Source: Photobacterium lutimaris (GTDB lineage Bacteria > Pseudomonadota > Gammaproteobacteria > Enterobacterales > Vibrionaceae). From it: 64,000 nucleotides of DNA. The position numbers were made by a program, and so were the translations under genes. The stretch is from the NCBI RefSeq assembly GCF_003025555.1, contig NZ_PYMH01000003.1, forward strand, positions 186,001-250,000, given 5' to 3'. This document shows, piece after piece, positions 26,209 through 35,523 of the stretch; the stretch's first letter is position 1, and the number at the start of each line of letters is the position of its first letter. The notes below the pieces were generated by a model. That model was not told the origin of the DNA. It worked only from the letters and a program-made list of their open reading frames with translations, and made no database searches.

Positions 26209-26559
26209 ATGTTAGATCTTTCATCTGGTAAGGAACGGATTATCCAGGAGTTTGTGCCGGGTAAGCAGGTGACGCTTGCTCATTTAGTTGCAAACCCGAC
26301 TGAAGAATTGTGCGAGCGCGTTGGCGTCGAAAGTAAAGGTGCGATAGGCATTTTAACGCTAACTCCTGGCGAAACATCTATTATTGCCGGCGATATTGCA
26401 ACTAAATCTGCAAATGTAAATATTGGGTTTCTTGACCGGTTTTCTGGGGCTCTAGTTATTACAGGTAGTGTTGCATCGGTTGATGAAGCACTAAATACAG
26501 TTATCTCTGTACTTAATAGGACGCTGTCTTATAACACCTGTGAAATAACTAGGACATAG
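26209..26559 (+). CDS. eutS: ethanolamine microcompartment shell protein EutS
   Basis: A 116-residue BMC-domain protein nearly identical in plan to enteric EutS (111 residues), with [19 protein letters not shown] near the N-terminus and [16 protein letters not shown] in the core. EutS forms a bent hexamer thought to sit at shell edges. The chain has a short extra N-terminal stretch (MLDLSSG). No ribosome-binding site precedes the ATG and no other in-frame start is available, so translation may be leaderless or need an unseen factor. First gene of the eut locus. Confidence 0.93.
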   Translation: MLDLSSGKERIIQEFVPGKQVTLAHLVANPTEELCERVGVESKGAIGILTLTPGETSIIAGDIATKSANVNIGFLDRFSGALVITGSVASVDEALNTVISVLNRTLSYNTCEITRT

Positions 26560-26560
26560 T

Positions 26561-27031
26561 ATGGCTGACCAACAAATAACGAATATCGCCTTTATTGGTG
26601 AGGTGGATGCAGGTAAGTCTGCACTGATTAATAAGATACTTAATCAAGACACAAATACAGGTAAAACGCAGGCCGCTATTTTTTATCAGGGCAGTGTTAT
26701 TGATACTCCTGGGGAGTTTGTTGATAACCGCTCGTGGAATGGTGCATTGCTGTCGACTATCTCGACGGTAAAAACCATTGTGATTTTGCAGCCAGCCGAT
26801 GCGAAACGCGTCAGTGCGCCGAGCGGTTTGTTACGGGTGTACCCGAATAAGAATATTGTGGCGGTGATCAGCAAGGCTGATGCTGAGAATGCCGATTGTG
26901 ATAGGGCTGAACGCCTATTGAAGGGACAGGGGATAGCCGGACCTTATTTTCGCACCTCGATTTATGACCCTTCGTCGATTGACCAACTCTATGAGCACTT
27001 ACTTTCTCTTCAGCCGGTAAGTGCTGAGTGA
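26561..27031 (+). CDS. eutP: EutP, P-loop NTPase-like protein of ethanolamine utilisation
   Basis: A 156-residue Ras-like P-loop protein. G1 is GEVDAGKS (residues ~13-20), G3 DTPGEF and G4-like ISKAD. In Salmonella EutP has been reported to have acetate kinase activity. It starts 1 nt after eutS with an AGGACATAGT ribosome-binding site, and its end overlaps the region upstream of eutQ. Confidence 0.9.
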   Translation: MADQQITNIAFIGEVDAGKSALINKILNQDTNTGKTQAAIFYQGSVIDTPGEFVDNRSWNGALLSTISTVKTIVILQPADAKRVSAPSGLLRVYPNKNIVAVISKADAENADCDRAERLLKGQGIAGPYFRTSIYDPSSIDQLYEHLLSLQPVSAE

Positions 27032-27059
27032 AACCATTCTAATTGCAAGGGAAGCGGTA

Positions 27060-27785
27060 ATGAAACAGTTAATTTCTGCTGCGGATATACGTAAAGCAAA
27101 AGCGAATAAAAAAAGCTATTTGGTTGTGCCAGTAGCGCAGTACATCATTACACCGGAAGCGCGCGATGTCGCCAACGTCGAGAAGATTGAACTGCTCGAC
27201 GCGGAACCATGCCCTCAACAAGTTACGGTACCAGCGGTAAATGCAGTCAGCAACCAGGCATTGCCTGAAGTAAAGAAAAGCGACGCTGAATGCTCGAACC
27301 AGCTTGCGGCCAAGATCCAGTCTGAGATCGAGTCGAAACTTTCGAGCGTGGACAGTGATCAGAGTTCGTTGATAAAAGAACTGATCAGTAAAGCGCTGAA
27401 AGATTTCGGTGTACAGGCACCGCCGTCAGCCCGCCAAATCAATGATGATGGCATTGTTCTGGTAAGAGGCAGCGCGGTCCAGTTGGGTGAGTTTGATGGC
27501 GCGCCTGGTAAGAATATCGGTCTAACCGATGTCATTGGTGCCCAAGACAACAGCAACATGGGGGTCGGCTACATGGGATGGGAGAATGCTTTTTTCCCTT
27601 GGACCCTATGCTATGACGAAGTCAACGTGGTACTGGAAGGGGAGTTTCATGTGAAGACGGCCTCTGGGACCACGATTGGTAAGCCGGGGGATGTCATTTT
27701 CATTCCTAAGGGGAGCTCGGTGGAGTTCGGTACTCCGACCCATGTGCGCTATGTCTACATTACATACCCAGTTGAGTGGGCGTAA
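27060..27785 (+). CDS. eutQ: EutQ, cupin-fold protein of ethanolamine utilisation
   Basis: A 241-residue protein; the ATG at 27060 has an AAGGGAAG ribosome-binding site and gives the conserved start MKQLISAADIRKA. The variable middle (about 45-120) precedes a C-terminal cupin barrel, where NAFFPWTLCYDEVNVVLEGE and GDVIFIPKGSSVEFGTP mark the two cupin motifs. EutQ is needed for anaerobic ethanolamine growth and, like EutP, was reported as an acetate kinase in Salmonella. Confidence 0.9.
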   Translation: MKQLISAADIRKAKANKKSYLVVPVAQYIITPEARDVANVEKIELLDAEPCPQQVTVPAVNAVSNQALPEVKKSDAECSNQLAAKIQSEIESKLSSVDSDQSSLIKELISKALKDFGVQAPPSARQINDDGIVLVRGSAVQLGEFDGAPGKNIGLTDVIGAQDNSNMGVGYMGWENAFFPWTLCYDEVNVVLEGEFHVKTASGTTIGKPGDVIFIPKGSSVEFGTPTHVRYVYITYPVEWA

Positions 27786-27787
27786 TC

Positions 27788-28624
27788 ATGGACAGCAAAG
27801 CCACTCCTGCCTTTATCACTGAAGATTATTTACGTCAGCATGTTGGTTTACGTGTTGGCGGTGAGATCTTTTTGCCGGTAGGAACCCGCTTTACACCCGC
27901 AGCCCAGCAGATGGTCACTGAGCGGCAAATTACGGTGAAGTGGCGTAGTGACAACGGACAGGTGTTTTCTAGCCGAGAAGGCGAGGCCCAGGAACCCGCC
28001 GAGCAGGTACACCCATTGAAAACCAATAATGTACTTCCTGAGAATGCGTGTGTGATGTGCGGATCGCATATTGCCGATAAGCCGGCCTTGATGACCCATC
28101 TCAACGATCAAGTGCTGGTGCCCAAAACTCACCCCAGAATTGCCTTGCGGGGCAAGCTTGATAGTTGCATCTGCTTTTGTGTGGTGACCCAGTGCACGAT
28201 GGAAGCCCTGCCGGAACAGCTAAAGGGCTTTATGGCAGATATTCGTTCTTATTTAGGGCAAGTACTTCAAGCTGAGGTGACCGAGCAAGCGCTGCCATTG
28301 CCGAGCCTTGGCTCTTTCGGTGCCGATGAGGTACATCGCTGGTCGCATAAGCCATTGGTTTACCTCGGACATGACCATTTGTTGCCGGATGCATGTTATG
28401 GCCACACGGTTGCTCAGCTGAATTATTTACGTGCGTTGGTTCGCGAGCTTGAGCTGATTGCCAGCCAGGTCTATCTCGATGACTGTATGCAGCTGAGTCG
28501 AAATGACATTGTGGCGGGTTTGAACCGGTTGTCCAGTGCGGTCTATGTTGTGATGATTTTGGTATTGCAGTGTGAAAAAGGCCATCAGGCCATCCTCAAG
28601 GAGTTGGGCCATGAAGTTGCTTGA
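27788..28624 (+). CDS. eutT: EutT, corrinoid adenosyltransferase
   Basis: A 278-residue EutT-family ATP:cob(I)alamin adenosyltransferase that makes the coenzyme B12 needed by EutBC. The C-terminal half matches the enzyme core ([20 protein letters not shown] and the closing helix [15 protein letters not shown]). The metal motif known as H-x11-CC-x2-C appears here as H75-x11-A87-C88-x2-C91, so the first cysteine of the pair is replaced by alanine. Start at 27788; a GTG at 27776 inside the eutQ end is possible. It overlaps eutD by 14 nt. Confidence 0.88.
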   Translation: MDSKATPAFITEDYLRQHVGLRVGGEIFLPVGTRFTPAAQQMVTERQITVKWRSDNGQVFSSREGEAQEPAEQVHPLKTNNVLPENACVMCGSHIADKPALMTHLNDQVLVPKTHPRIALRGKLDSCICFCVVTQCTMEALPEQLKGFMADIRSYLGQVLQAEVTEQALPLPSLGSFGADEVHRWSHKPLVYLGHDHLLPDACYGHTVAQLNYLRALVRELELIASQVYLDDCMQLSRNDIVAGLNRLSSAVYVVMILVLQCEKGHQAILKELGHEVA

Positions 28625-29588
28625 AACCTGTCGGGCAGCCTGTCGTAAGCAACCGAAACGGATTGTTTTTCCCGATGCTGAGGATGTACGCCTGCTCCAT
28701 GCTGCCAATGAAATGAAATTGGCTGGGCTGGCAGAGCCGATTTTATTAGGTAACCCGTTCAGTTTACGTGACTTGGCCCACCGCAGCGGGATCGCAGTAC
28801 CTTGTTTGACCTTACTGTCTCCAGAGTCGGCTGGGTGTTTTGATGAAATGGTCGCCAGCTACGTGGCTCGTCAGCGTAAGCCGGTTTCTGTTGAGGAAGC
28901 AGGTAGCCGGCTTAAACAACCGTTGGATTTTGCCATGATGATGGTTGCCTACGGTTATGCCGACATCTGTATCGGCGGTAACGTATCGACAACGGGTGAT
29001 GTCATTCGTTCGGCTATTCGCGGTGTTGGTATTGCGCCGAACTCCAAAACGGTATCGAGCTTTTTTCTGATGCTCTCACCAGATGGCCAAGCCGTACACG
29101 CGTTTTCCGATGCGGGAGTGATCCCGTTGCCGACGGCAGAGCAGTTAGCCGATATCGCTATTGATACAGCGGCAAACTTTGCCCGTATCACTGGCCAAAC
29201 TCCGCGGGTCGCCATGCTGTCATTTTCTACCAAAGGTAGTGCAGAGCACCCCGTCGTAAGCAAAGTCACCGAAGCAACAGAGATGGTTCGCCATCGCTGC
29301 CCGGACTTAATCATCGATGGTGAAGTGCAGTTTGATGCTGCCATTGTCCCTGCGGTTGCGGCGCAGAAAATGCCAAATAGCCCACTAGAAGGGCTGGCGA
29401 ATGTGTTTATTTTCCCTTCCCTTAACGCTGGCAATATTGCTTACAAGGTTGCCCAGCGGTTAGGTGGATATATTGCGTTGGGGCCAATGCTGCAAGGCTT
29501 GGCTTCACCTGTACATGATTTATCTCGCGGCTGTAGTGCGAACGATATCGTAGATATTTCGGTATTGGCGTCCTGTCTGTGTCGATAA
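28611..29588 (+). CDS. eutD: phosphotransacetylase EutD
   Basis: A 325-residue phosphate acetyltransferase of the short EutD type, turning acetyl-CoA into acetyl phosphate and recycling CoA inside the compartment. Family stretches [47 protein letters not shown] and [12 protein letters not shown] are in order. The ATG at 28611 has a GGAG ribosome-binding site within the end of eutT; an upstream in-frame ATG would lie wholly inside eutT. Confidence 0.92.
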   Translation: MKLLETCRAACRKQPKRIVFPDAEDVRLLHAANEMKLAGLAEPILLGNPFSLRDLAHRSGIAVPCLTLLSPESAGCFDEMVASYVARQRKPVSVEEAGSRLKQPLDFAMMMVAYGYADICIGGNVSTTGDVIRSAIRGVGIAPNSKTVSSFFLMLSPDGQAVHAFSDAGVIPLPTAEQLADIAIDTAANFARITGQTPRVAMLSFSTKGSAEHPVVSKVTEATEMVRHRCPDLIIDGEVQFDAAIVPAVAAQKMPNSPLEGLANVFIFPSLNAGNIAYKVAQRLGGYIALGPMLQGLASPVHDLSRGCSANDIVDISVLASCLCR

Positions 29589-29619
29589 CTTTAAACAAAC
29601 AAATGTTGAGGAATAACTA

Positions 29620-29940
29620 ATGGAAGCGTTAGGCATTATTGAAACCAAAGGACTGACTGCATTGATCGAAGCATCTGATGCGATGGTCAAGGCAGCTCGC
29701 GTTCAGTTGGTGGGTTACAAGCAAATTGGCTCTGGCATCGTTTCTGCGATGGTACGTGGCGATGTGGCGGCTTGCAAAGCGGCAACAGATGCCGGTGCTG
29801 CTGCCGCTCAACGCCTTGGCGAAGTGGTTGCCGTTCATGTGATCCCGCGTCCTCACGGCGATTTGGAAGCCATCTTCCCGATCACTACCGAAGTGGAAGC
29901 AAAACCAGCAACAACAAAATCACGCAGTGAAACCAAATAA
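29620..29940 (+). CDS. eutM: BMC-H shell hexamer protein EutM
   Basis: A 106-residue BMC-domain protein matching EutM from residue 1 to about 90 ([38 protein letters not shown]). The pore loop is QIGSG, with serine where enteric EutM has glycine and as in the propanediol shell protein PduA. A lysine/threonine-rich tail of about 15 residues ([10 protein letters not shown]) follows the usual end. It forms flat hexagonal tiles of the shell. A second, shorter eutM-like gene follows directly. Confidence 0.92.
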   Translation: MEALGIIETKGLTALIEASDAMVKAARVQLVGYKQIGSGIVSAMVRGDVAACKAATDAGAAAAQRLGEVVAVHVIPRPHGDLEAIFPITTEVEAKPATTKSRSETK

Positions 29941-29955
29941 TTTAGGAGCAGACAA

Positions 29956-30231
29956 ATGGACGCATTAGGAATTCTAGAAACGAAAGGCTTGACTGCGCTT
30001 ATCGAGGCATCGGATGCGATGGTCAAAGCGGCACGTGTTGAGTTAGTTGGTTATCAGCAAATTGGCTCTGGTTATGTTACTGCGCTGATCCGTGGCGATG
30101 TTGCGTCGTGCAAGGCTGCAACGGATGCAGGCTCTGTTGTCGCGCAGCGTTTGGGTGAGCTAGTGGCTGTCCACGTTATTCCTCGCCCTCATCAAGATCT
30201 TGAAAAAGTATTTCCGATCACAGTGAAGTAA
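29956..30231 (+). CDS. eutM: second EutM/PduA-like BMC-H shell protein
   Basis: A 91-residue BMC hexamer protein very close to the preceding one, evidently a tandem copy 15 nt downstream with its own TTAGGAGCAG ribosome-binding site. It lacks the charged tail. Changes cluster around the pore ([11 protein letters not shown] versus [11 protein letters not shown]) and in one helix ([11 protein letters not shown] versus [11 protein letters not shown]). The two may build mixed hexamers or separate tiles with different pores. Confidence 0.9.
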   Translation: MDALGILETKGLTALIEASDAMVKAARVELVGYQQIGSGYVTALIRGDVASCKAATDAGSVVAQRLGELVAVHVIPRPHQDLEKVFPITVK

Positions 30232-30280
30232 TGGCTTTCCCTTGGCATGTGCTGAGGGATTAACAGCATGAGGAATTCGT

Positions 30281-30577
30281 ATGCGCATCGCGAGAGTCAT
30301 AGGCCATGTTATTGCAACTGTCCGGAGTCAACACATGCGGATGGATAAGCTCTGCTTGGTCGAGTTTATCGATAAGCAGGGTAGTGGCATGGGTGAGCTC
30401 CATATTGCGATGGATCAGCTTGGCGCGGGCGAAGACGAGTGGGTGATGGTGGTCTCGGGCAGTTCGGCCCGAGCGGCTTACGGCGATTTGCAAACCGGTT
30501 CACCGGTTGATCTCTGCGTGGTGGGGATCATTGATGAAGTCACCGCGTCACGCGAACAGCTTTATCGGAAAATTTAA
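30281..30577 (+). CDS. eutN: BMC-P shell pentamer protein EutN
   Basis: A 98-residue EutN/CcmL-family protein, whose pentamers cap the vertices of the shell. MRIARVIGHVIATVRSQHM opens the chain, and EWVMVVSGSSARAAYG with DLCVVGIIDEV closes it, matching enteric EutN closely. It has a GAGGAATTC ribosome-binding site. It follows the two eutM genes by 49 nt. Confidence 0.92.
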   Translation: MRIARVIGHVIATVRSQHMRMDKLCLVEFIDKQGSGMGELHIAMDQLGAGEDEWVMVVSGSSARAAYGDLQTGSPVDLCVVGIIDEVTASREQLYRKI

Positions 30578-30601
30578 CCTGTTGCTTGGAGTAGGTTCAT
30601 T

Positions 30602-32005
30602 ATGGATCAGCAGCAAATAGAAGAAATTGTCAGACGTGTAGTGATGCAACTAGATGTCTCCAGTACGCCTTCTGGTAGTGAGGTCGGTGATTACGGTATC
30701 TATCCCACATTGGATGGCGCTGTTGCAGCAGCGAAGCTTGCCCAGAAAAAAATTCATTCGTTGGCTTTACGGGATGAAATGATTTTGGCCATTCGACGAA
30801 TGACCAAAAAGCATGCTAAAGAGCTGTCGACTATGGCAGTAGAAGAAACGGGGTTTGGCCGTATCGACGATAAAATCGCCAAACACTTGTTAGTTGCCCA
30901 GCGTACTCCCGGAACTGAAATTCTTGCCCCGCAGGCGGTTTCAGGTGATGCCGGTATGAGCTTGATGGAAAATGCGCCTTGGGGGGTCATCGCTTCAGTT
31001 ACTCCAAGTACGAATCCATCTTGTACGGTGATCAATAATGCGATCAGTATGATTGCTGCGGGCAATGCGGTGGTCTTCGCTCCTCACCCGGCTGCTAAGA
31101 AGGTGTCGCAGTATGCAATCCAGCTGGTTAATAAGGCTTGTGAAAGTGTGGGTGGCCCAGCCAGCATTTGTACCACGGTTGCTACGCCATCCCTAGAAAA
31201 TGCTCAAGCCTTGTTCTGCTATCCAGGGATCGGTCTGCTGGTCGTGACTGGTGGTGACGCCGTTGTCGATGCTGCTCGCAAAGTTACGGATAAACGTCTT
31301 ATTGCAGCAGGTCCTGGTAATCCGCCTGTGGTGGTGGATGAAACGGCTGATTTGCAACGTGCCGCAATTTCTATCGTGCAAGGCGCATCGTTTGATAACA
31401 ACATCGTGTGTGCGACGGAAAAAGAAATTATTGCGGTTGCATCGATAGCCGATGAACTGAAAGCCTGCATGTGTCAGCACGGTGCGTTTGAATTAACCCC
31501 AGCGCAAGCAGAGTCAGTCGCGCGTGTTGTACTCAAGGGATATCCCGGAGAGCATCCATCGGCCGATCCTAAATGGGTAGGGCGAGATGCGGCCAAAATT
31601 GCCGCTGCCGCTGATATCCAGGTCCCTGATGATACGCGTCTGCTGGTTTTTGATGCTGATAAAGAGCACGCCTTTGCTACAACTGAACAGATGATGCCGA
31701 TTATCCCATTGATCCGGGCCCAGAATGTTGATCAGGCAATTGATTGGGCTGTAGAGCTTGAAAGTGGTAATCGCCATACCGCAGCCATTCATTCAAAAAA
31801 TATTGATGTGCTAACTCGGATGGCCTTTGAGATGGATTGTAGCCTGCTTGCCAAAAATGGACCTGCGATTGCTGCAATTGGTGCTGGTGGGGAAGGTTGG
31901 ACAACCATGACGATTTCGACCCCTACAGGGGAAGGGGTGACGAATGCGTTGACGTTCACCCGCAAGCGCCGTTGTACCGCAGTAGATGCATTCAGGATTG
32001 TATAG
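30602..32005 (+). CDS. eutE: CoA-acylating acetaldehyde dehydrogenase EutE
   Basis: A 467-residue aldehyde dehydrogenase turning acetaldehyde, CoA and NAD+ into acetyl-CoA. The catalytic cysteine is C270 in FDNNIVCATEK, and the nucleotide-binding loop TPSTNPSCTVINNA precedes it. The N-terminal amphipathic helix MDQQQIEEIVRRVVMQL is the type of signal that targets enzymes into the compartment, and a linker (STPSGSE) follows. Length agrees with enteric EutE (467). Confidence 0.95.
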   Translation: MDQQQIEEIVRRVVMQLDVSSTPSGSEVGDYGIYPTLDGAVAAAKLAQKKIHSLALRDEMILAIRRMTKKHAKELSTMAVEETGFGRIDDKIAKHLLVAQRTPGTEILAPQAVSGDAGMSLMENAPWGVIASVTPSTNPSCTVINNAISMIAAGNAVVFAPHPAAKKVSQYAIQLVNKACESVGGPASICTTVATPSLENAQALFCYPGIGLLVVTGGDAVVDAARKVTDKRLIAAGPGNPPVVVDETADLQRAAISIVQGASFDNNIVCATEKEIIAVASIADELKACMCQHGAFELTPAQAESVARVVLKGYPGEHPSADPKWVGRDAAKIAAAADIQVPDDTRLLVFDADKEHAFATTEQMMPIIPLIRAQNVDQAIDWAVELESGNRHTAAIHSKNIDVLTRMAFEMDCSLLAKNGPAIAAIGAGGEGWTTMTISTPTGEGVTNALTFTRKRRCTAVDAFRIV

Positions 32006-32007
32006 CT

Positions 32008-32844
32008 ATGACTAATTTGCGCGAACGTGTTAACCAACACCTGATGCTCATTGATGAACTGGTCAATGACGAGTCCCCGATTTCTGCACCGCAGCAATGG
32101 CATGTTGGCATCGACTTAGGTACAGCAGACATTCAGACCGTGGTGGTTGATGGTCACGGACTACCTGTTGCTGCATTTCTAGATTGGGCCGATGTGGTGC
32201 GAGATGGTGTCGTTGTTGATTATGTCGGTGCTTGTCGGATTGTGCGGGAGCAGTTACGTAAAGTTGAGCAGAAGCTGGGTGTGAATGTTGAGCATGCAAT
32301 TACATCATACCCGCCGGGCACCGATCCTCGGATTTCTATCAATGTCGTGGAATCCGCCGGGGTGTTAGTGAGTCATGTGATTGATGAGCCAAGCAGCGTT
32401 GCTGAGCTACTGCAAATCCAAGATGGGGCGGTGATTGATGTCGGTGGCGGAACCACAGGGACTGCCATTATAGCCAATGGCGAGTTGGTCACCTCCCTCG
32501 ACGAGCCATCGGGCGGTCGCCATGTCAGCTTGACAATTGCGGGTGGACTTGGGGTCGAGATGGATGAAGCAGAACAACACAAGCGCCGCAGCCATGAAGA
32601 CCCACTTATTGCCACCATGGCCAAGCCTGTTATTGAAAAAATGGCTGACATTGTTAGTGATCATTTGGTTGGTCACCAGCCAACCGCGATGTATTTGACG
32701 GGGGGAGGCACCTTGATTGCGGGCTTTAGCGATATTTTCCGTAAGGCATTTCCAACAATCAATGTCGTTGAGTTTTCATGCGCCCTGTACCTGACACCAC
32801 TTGCCATAGCGAGCTATGGCCTGATGCTTGAAGGTAAGGAGTAA
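32008..32844 (+). CDS. eutJ: EutJ, Hsp70-like chaperone of ethanolamine utilisation
   Basis: A 278-residue actin/Hsp70-fold protein, equal in length to enteric EutJ. The ATP-binding phosphate-1 loop is HVGIDLGTADIQT and the phosphate-2 loop VIDVGGGTTGTAI; the adenosine motif is LTGGGTLIAG. It has no substrate-binding domain. Its role is uncertain; a chaperone or reactivation function is supposed from the fold. The ATG at 32008 begins 2 nt after the eutE stop; longer frames run into eutE. Confidence 0.9.
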   Translation: MTNLRERVNQHLMLIDELVNDESPISAPQQWHVGIDLGTADIQTVVVDGHGLPVAAFLDWADVVRDGVVVDYVGACRIVREQLRKVEQKLGVNVEHAITSYPPGTDPRISINVVESAGVLVSHVIDEPSSVAELLQIQDGAVIDVGGGTTGTAIIANGELVTSLDEPSGGRHVSLTIAGGLGVEMDEAEQHKRRSHEDPLIATMAKPVIEKMADIVSDHLVGHQPTAMYLTGGGTLIAGFSDIFRKAFPTINVVEFSCALYLTPLAIASYGLMLEGKE

Positions 32845-32847
32845 GCG

Positions 32848-34086
32848 ATGACCGTGTCACAAGCCGATGTCGCCGCGATTGTCCAACAAACGCTAACTCA
32901 ATACCGGCCTCACCGTGGTTTTACTTTCCGCTCACCAGCCGTCACGGTAACAGGCGGCTACTGCATCAACCAACTGGGGGATGTGCTTAAAGAGCTTGGT
33001 GCGTCCAATGTTCTGCTCGTCGCCGACAAGCAAGTCTACCAGCTTGGCTTAACGGCAAGCTGTGAAGCGGCTATCAAGTTATCTGGACTTTCTTTGACAC
33101 TGTTTACCGATATTACCGGTGAGCCCGATAGTGATTGCCTGAAGAGCGGTAACGACATCCTCAAGGCTTGTGGCGCAGACTTTGTGCTAGGTGTTGGCGG
33201 TGGCTCGGCGTTGGATGCCGCCAAAGCCATTGCCGTTATTGGTGATTACCAAGGCAAACTGACCGATTATCAAGTTGGTGGTATTGCATCACGGCGAGTC
33301 GGGCTGGGAGCGATTCCGACCACGGCGGGTACCGGTTCAGAAGTGACCGATATTACCGTGATTAAAGATTTGGCGTTGGGTATCAAGGTACCCGTAAAGG
33401 GGCCGGCTTTAGTGCCAGATATGGCACTTATCGATCCGACCCTGATGCTAGGCGTGCCTGCTGAGATCACTGCTGCTACGGGTATCGATGCACTGACCCA
33501 TGCCATAGAGGCGTATATTTCTCGCTTTTCCAATCCGCTATCCAAAGCGTATGCCTATCATGCGATTGAAGCTATCAGTAAAGCACTACCCGTTGCCGCA
33601 GGCTATGGCAAAGATATTGATAAGCGGTATGACATGGCCGTCGCAGCCTATAAAGCAGGTTTGGCATTCAGTAATGCAGGGCTGGGTTTGACCCACGCTA
33701 TCTCTCATCAGGTCGGGGCTCGCTATCACCTTGCTCACGGGGTTGCCAATGCCATCTTGCTACCGTATGTGATGGCTTTTAATGCCCTTAGCTGTGAAGC
33801 CGAATTAGCAGAAGTGGCCAATGCACTGGGTGTCGGGCGTGATTCCATGACCCCGCGCGAGCGCTGCAGGGCGGCGGTGTTGGCAGTGCGTCAGCTGGTA
33901 ATGGACTTGGGGCTGCCGACCTCACTTGCTGATGTTGATATTGCCAAGCGGGATATTCCTTTGTTGGCGGAACAGGCAATGAAAGACATCTGCCTGCAGG
34001 GCAACCCAAGAGATGTGAGGCCTGCGCAGATCTCAGGACTATTGCAGCAAGTCATTTCCGGCACCTTGCCGGAAGGATATTGCTGA
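32848..34086 (+). CDS. eutG: iron-dependent alcohol dehydrogenase EutG
   Basis: A 412-residue group-III (Fe) alcohol dehydrogenase that reduces acetaldehyde to ethanol and so regenerates NAD+ in the compartment. The NAD loop is GVGGGSALDAAKAI; metal ligands are the Asp and His residues in GIDALTHAIEAY and GLTHAISHQVGARYHLAHG. The N-terminus TVSQADVAAIVQQTL looks like a compartment-targeting helix and differs from that of enteric EutG. Its stop overlaps the eutA ATG by 1 nt. Confidence 0.92.
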   Translation: MTVSQADVAAIVQQTLTQYRPHRGFTFRSPAVTVTGGYCINQLGDVLKELGASNVLLVADKQVYQLGLTASCEAAIKLSGLSLTLFTDITGEPDSDCLKSGNDILKACGADFVLGVGGGSALDAAKAIAVIGDYQGKLTDYQVGGIASRRVGLGAIPTTAGTGSEVTDITVIKDLALGIKVPVKGPALVPDMALIDPTLMLGVPAEITAATGIDALTHAIEAYISRFSNPLSKAYAYHAIEAISKALPVAAGYGKDIDKRYDMAVAAYKAGLAFSNAGLGLTHAISHQVGARYHLAHGVANAILLPYVMAFNALSCEAELAEVANALGVGRDSMTPRERCRAAVLAVRQLVMDLGLPTSLADVDIAKRDIPLLAEQAMKDICLQGNPRDVRPAQISGLLQQVISGTLPEGYC

Positions 34087-35510
34087 TGGATAGAAAAGTT
34101 ATCCATAGTGTCGGGATCGATATTGGTACCACCACAACCCAAGTGATTTTTTCTAACCTGACGGTGGTTAACCGTGCGCCTGCCTCTCAGGTGCCGGTCT
34201 ATGAATTTATTGAGCGTGAAATTGCTTATCAGAGCCCGGTGACGTTCACACCAATTAATCGTCAGGGCACGATTGATGCGTCAGGGTTACAGCAATTTAT
34301 TGAACAGCAAATTGATCAAGCCGGTCTTGCGGACGGCGTTGAAACCGGCGCGATCATTATTACCGGTGAAACGGCAAAAGCGCATAACGCCCGTGATGCA
34401 ATTATGGATTTGTCGCAGCGGTTAGGTGATTTTGTGGTTGCTACAGCAGGACCCAATCTCGAATCGGTTATTGCGGGCCGCGGAAGTGGCGCCCAGGAAC
34501 TGGCCCTTAACGGTCACCTTAAAGTGATGAATATCGATATTGGCGGCGGAACATCCAATTATGTGGTGTTTGACTGTGGCCGGGTTGTCGAAACCGCTTG
34601 CCTCAATATCGGTGGCCGCTTGGTTGAGCTCAATGACAGCGGTGATGTGGTATATGTCCATAAACCGGCTTTAGCGGTGATGCAGGACTTGTTTGGGGAA
34701 ACCTTACACCCGCGTCAGATCACCGGTGATCATCTCAAGCGCATGGTTGACCGGATGGCCGATTTGATTGTTGAAGTCATGGAGGGGCAGTTATCGCCAC
34801 TGGCAGTACAGCTGCTGCAAACATCGGCTTTATCAGAACATAAAGATCTTGATGCTGTTTTTCTAAGTGGTGGCGTCGGAGAGTGTTACTACCATGCGGA
34901 TAACCCCGCGCAAATAGATAATTTTGGCGATATTGGCCCTCAGCTTGCGCTGTCATTGTTGCGCCATGGCAGGTTGGCTCATTATCCGATACGCCGCCCA
35001 AACCAGACATTACGCGCCACGGTCATTGGTGCCGGTGCATATTCACTGACACTATCGGGCTCAACGATCTGGCTTAATTCTGACGAACTGCCACTTAAAA
35101 ATATTCCTGTGGTACACCCTGCGGTGGACTGGCAACAGCCACAGCCAGAAATATGCAATCAAATTGTTATTGCTGCTGAGCGAATGGATCTGGCCATAGG
35201 CTGTGACCGCTATGCAATAGCACTCGATCGTGGAATGCCAATACGTTACCAAACCGTGCAGCATGTCGCGGCTGAATTAGCGCAGTTTTACCAGCACTAC
35301 GGCAATCATCAGGATCCGGCATTTGTCATTGTACATAACGATATTGGTAAAGCGTTGGGGATGGAATTACAGCCTAAGCTGCATCCTCTGCCTATCACGG
35401 TCATTGACGAAGTGATCACCCATGAGGGTGACTATATCGATATTGGAAACAGTTACTTCGGCGGGGAGATTGTGCCATTAACTGTGAAATCTCTCGCCTT
35501 CCCGTCTTAA
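34086..35510 (+). CDS. eutA: EutA, ethanolamine ammonia-lyase reactivating factor
   Basis: A 474-residue ATPase that removes damaged B12 from EutBC. MDRKVIHSVGIDIGTTTTQVIF and NIDIGGGTSNYVVFD are the actin-like nucleotide loops; PLTVKSLAFPS ends the chain exactly as in enteric EutA. The ATG at 34086 overlaps the eutG stop (TGATG) and has a GGAAGG ribosome-binding site; a TTG two codons earlier is less likely. It stands immediately before the lyase genes it serves. Confidence 0.93.
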   Translation: MDRKVIHSVGIDIGTTTTQVIFSNLTVVNRAPASQVPVYEFIEREIAYQSPVTFTPINRQGTIDASGLQQFIEQQIDQAGLADGVETGAIIITGETAKAHNARDAIMDLSQRLGDFVVATAGPNLESVIAGRGSGAQELALNGHLKVMNIDIGGGTSNYVVFDCGRVVETACLNIGGRLVELNDSGDVVYVHKPALAVMQDLFGETLHPRQITGDHLKRMVDRMADLIVEVMEGQLSPLAVQLLQTSALSEHKDLDAVFLSGGVGECYYHADNPAQIDNFGDIGPQLALSLLRHGRLAHYPIRRPNQTLRATVIGAGAYSLTLSGSTIWLNSDELPLKNIPVVHPAVDWQQPQPEICNQIVIAAERMDLAIGCDRYAIALDRGMPIRYQTVQHVAAELAQFYQHYGNHQDPAFVIVHNDIGKALGMELQPKLHPLPITVIDEVITHEGDYIDIGNSYFGGEIVPLTVKSLAFPS

Positions 35511-35523
35511 AAGGAGTTGTTAC

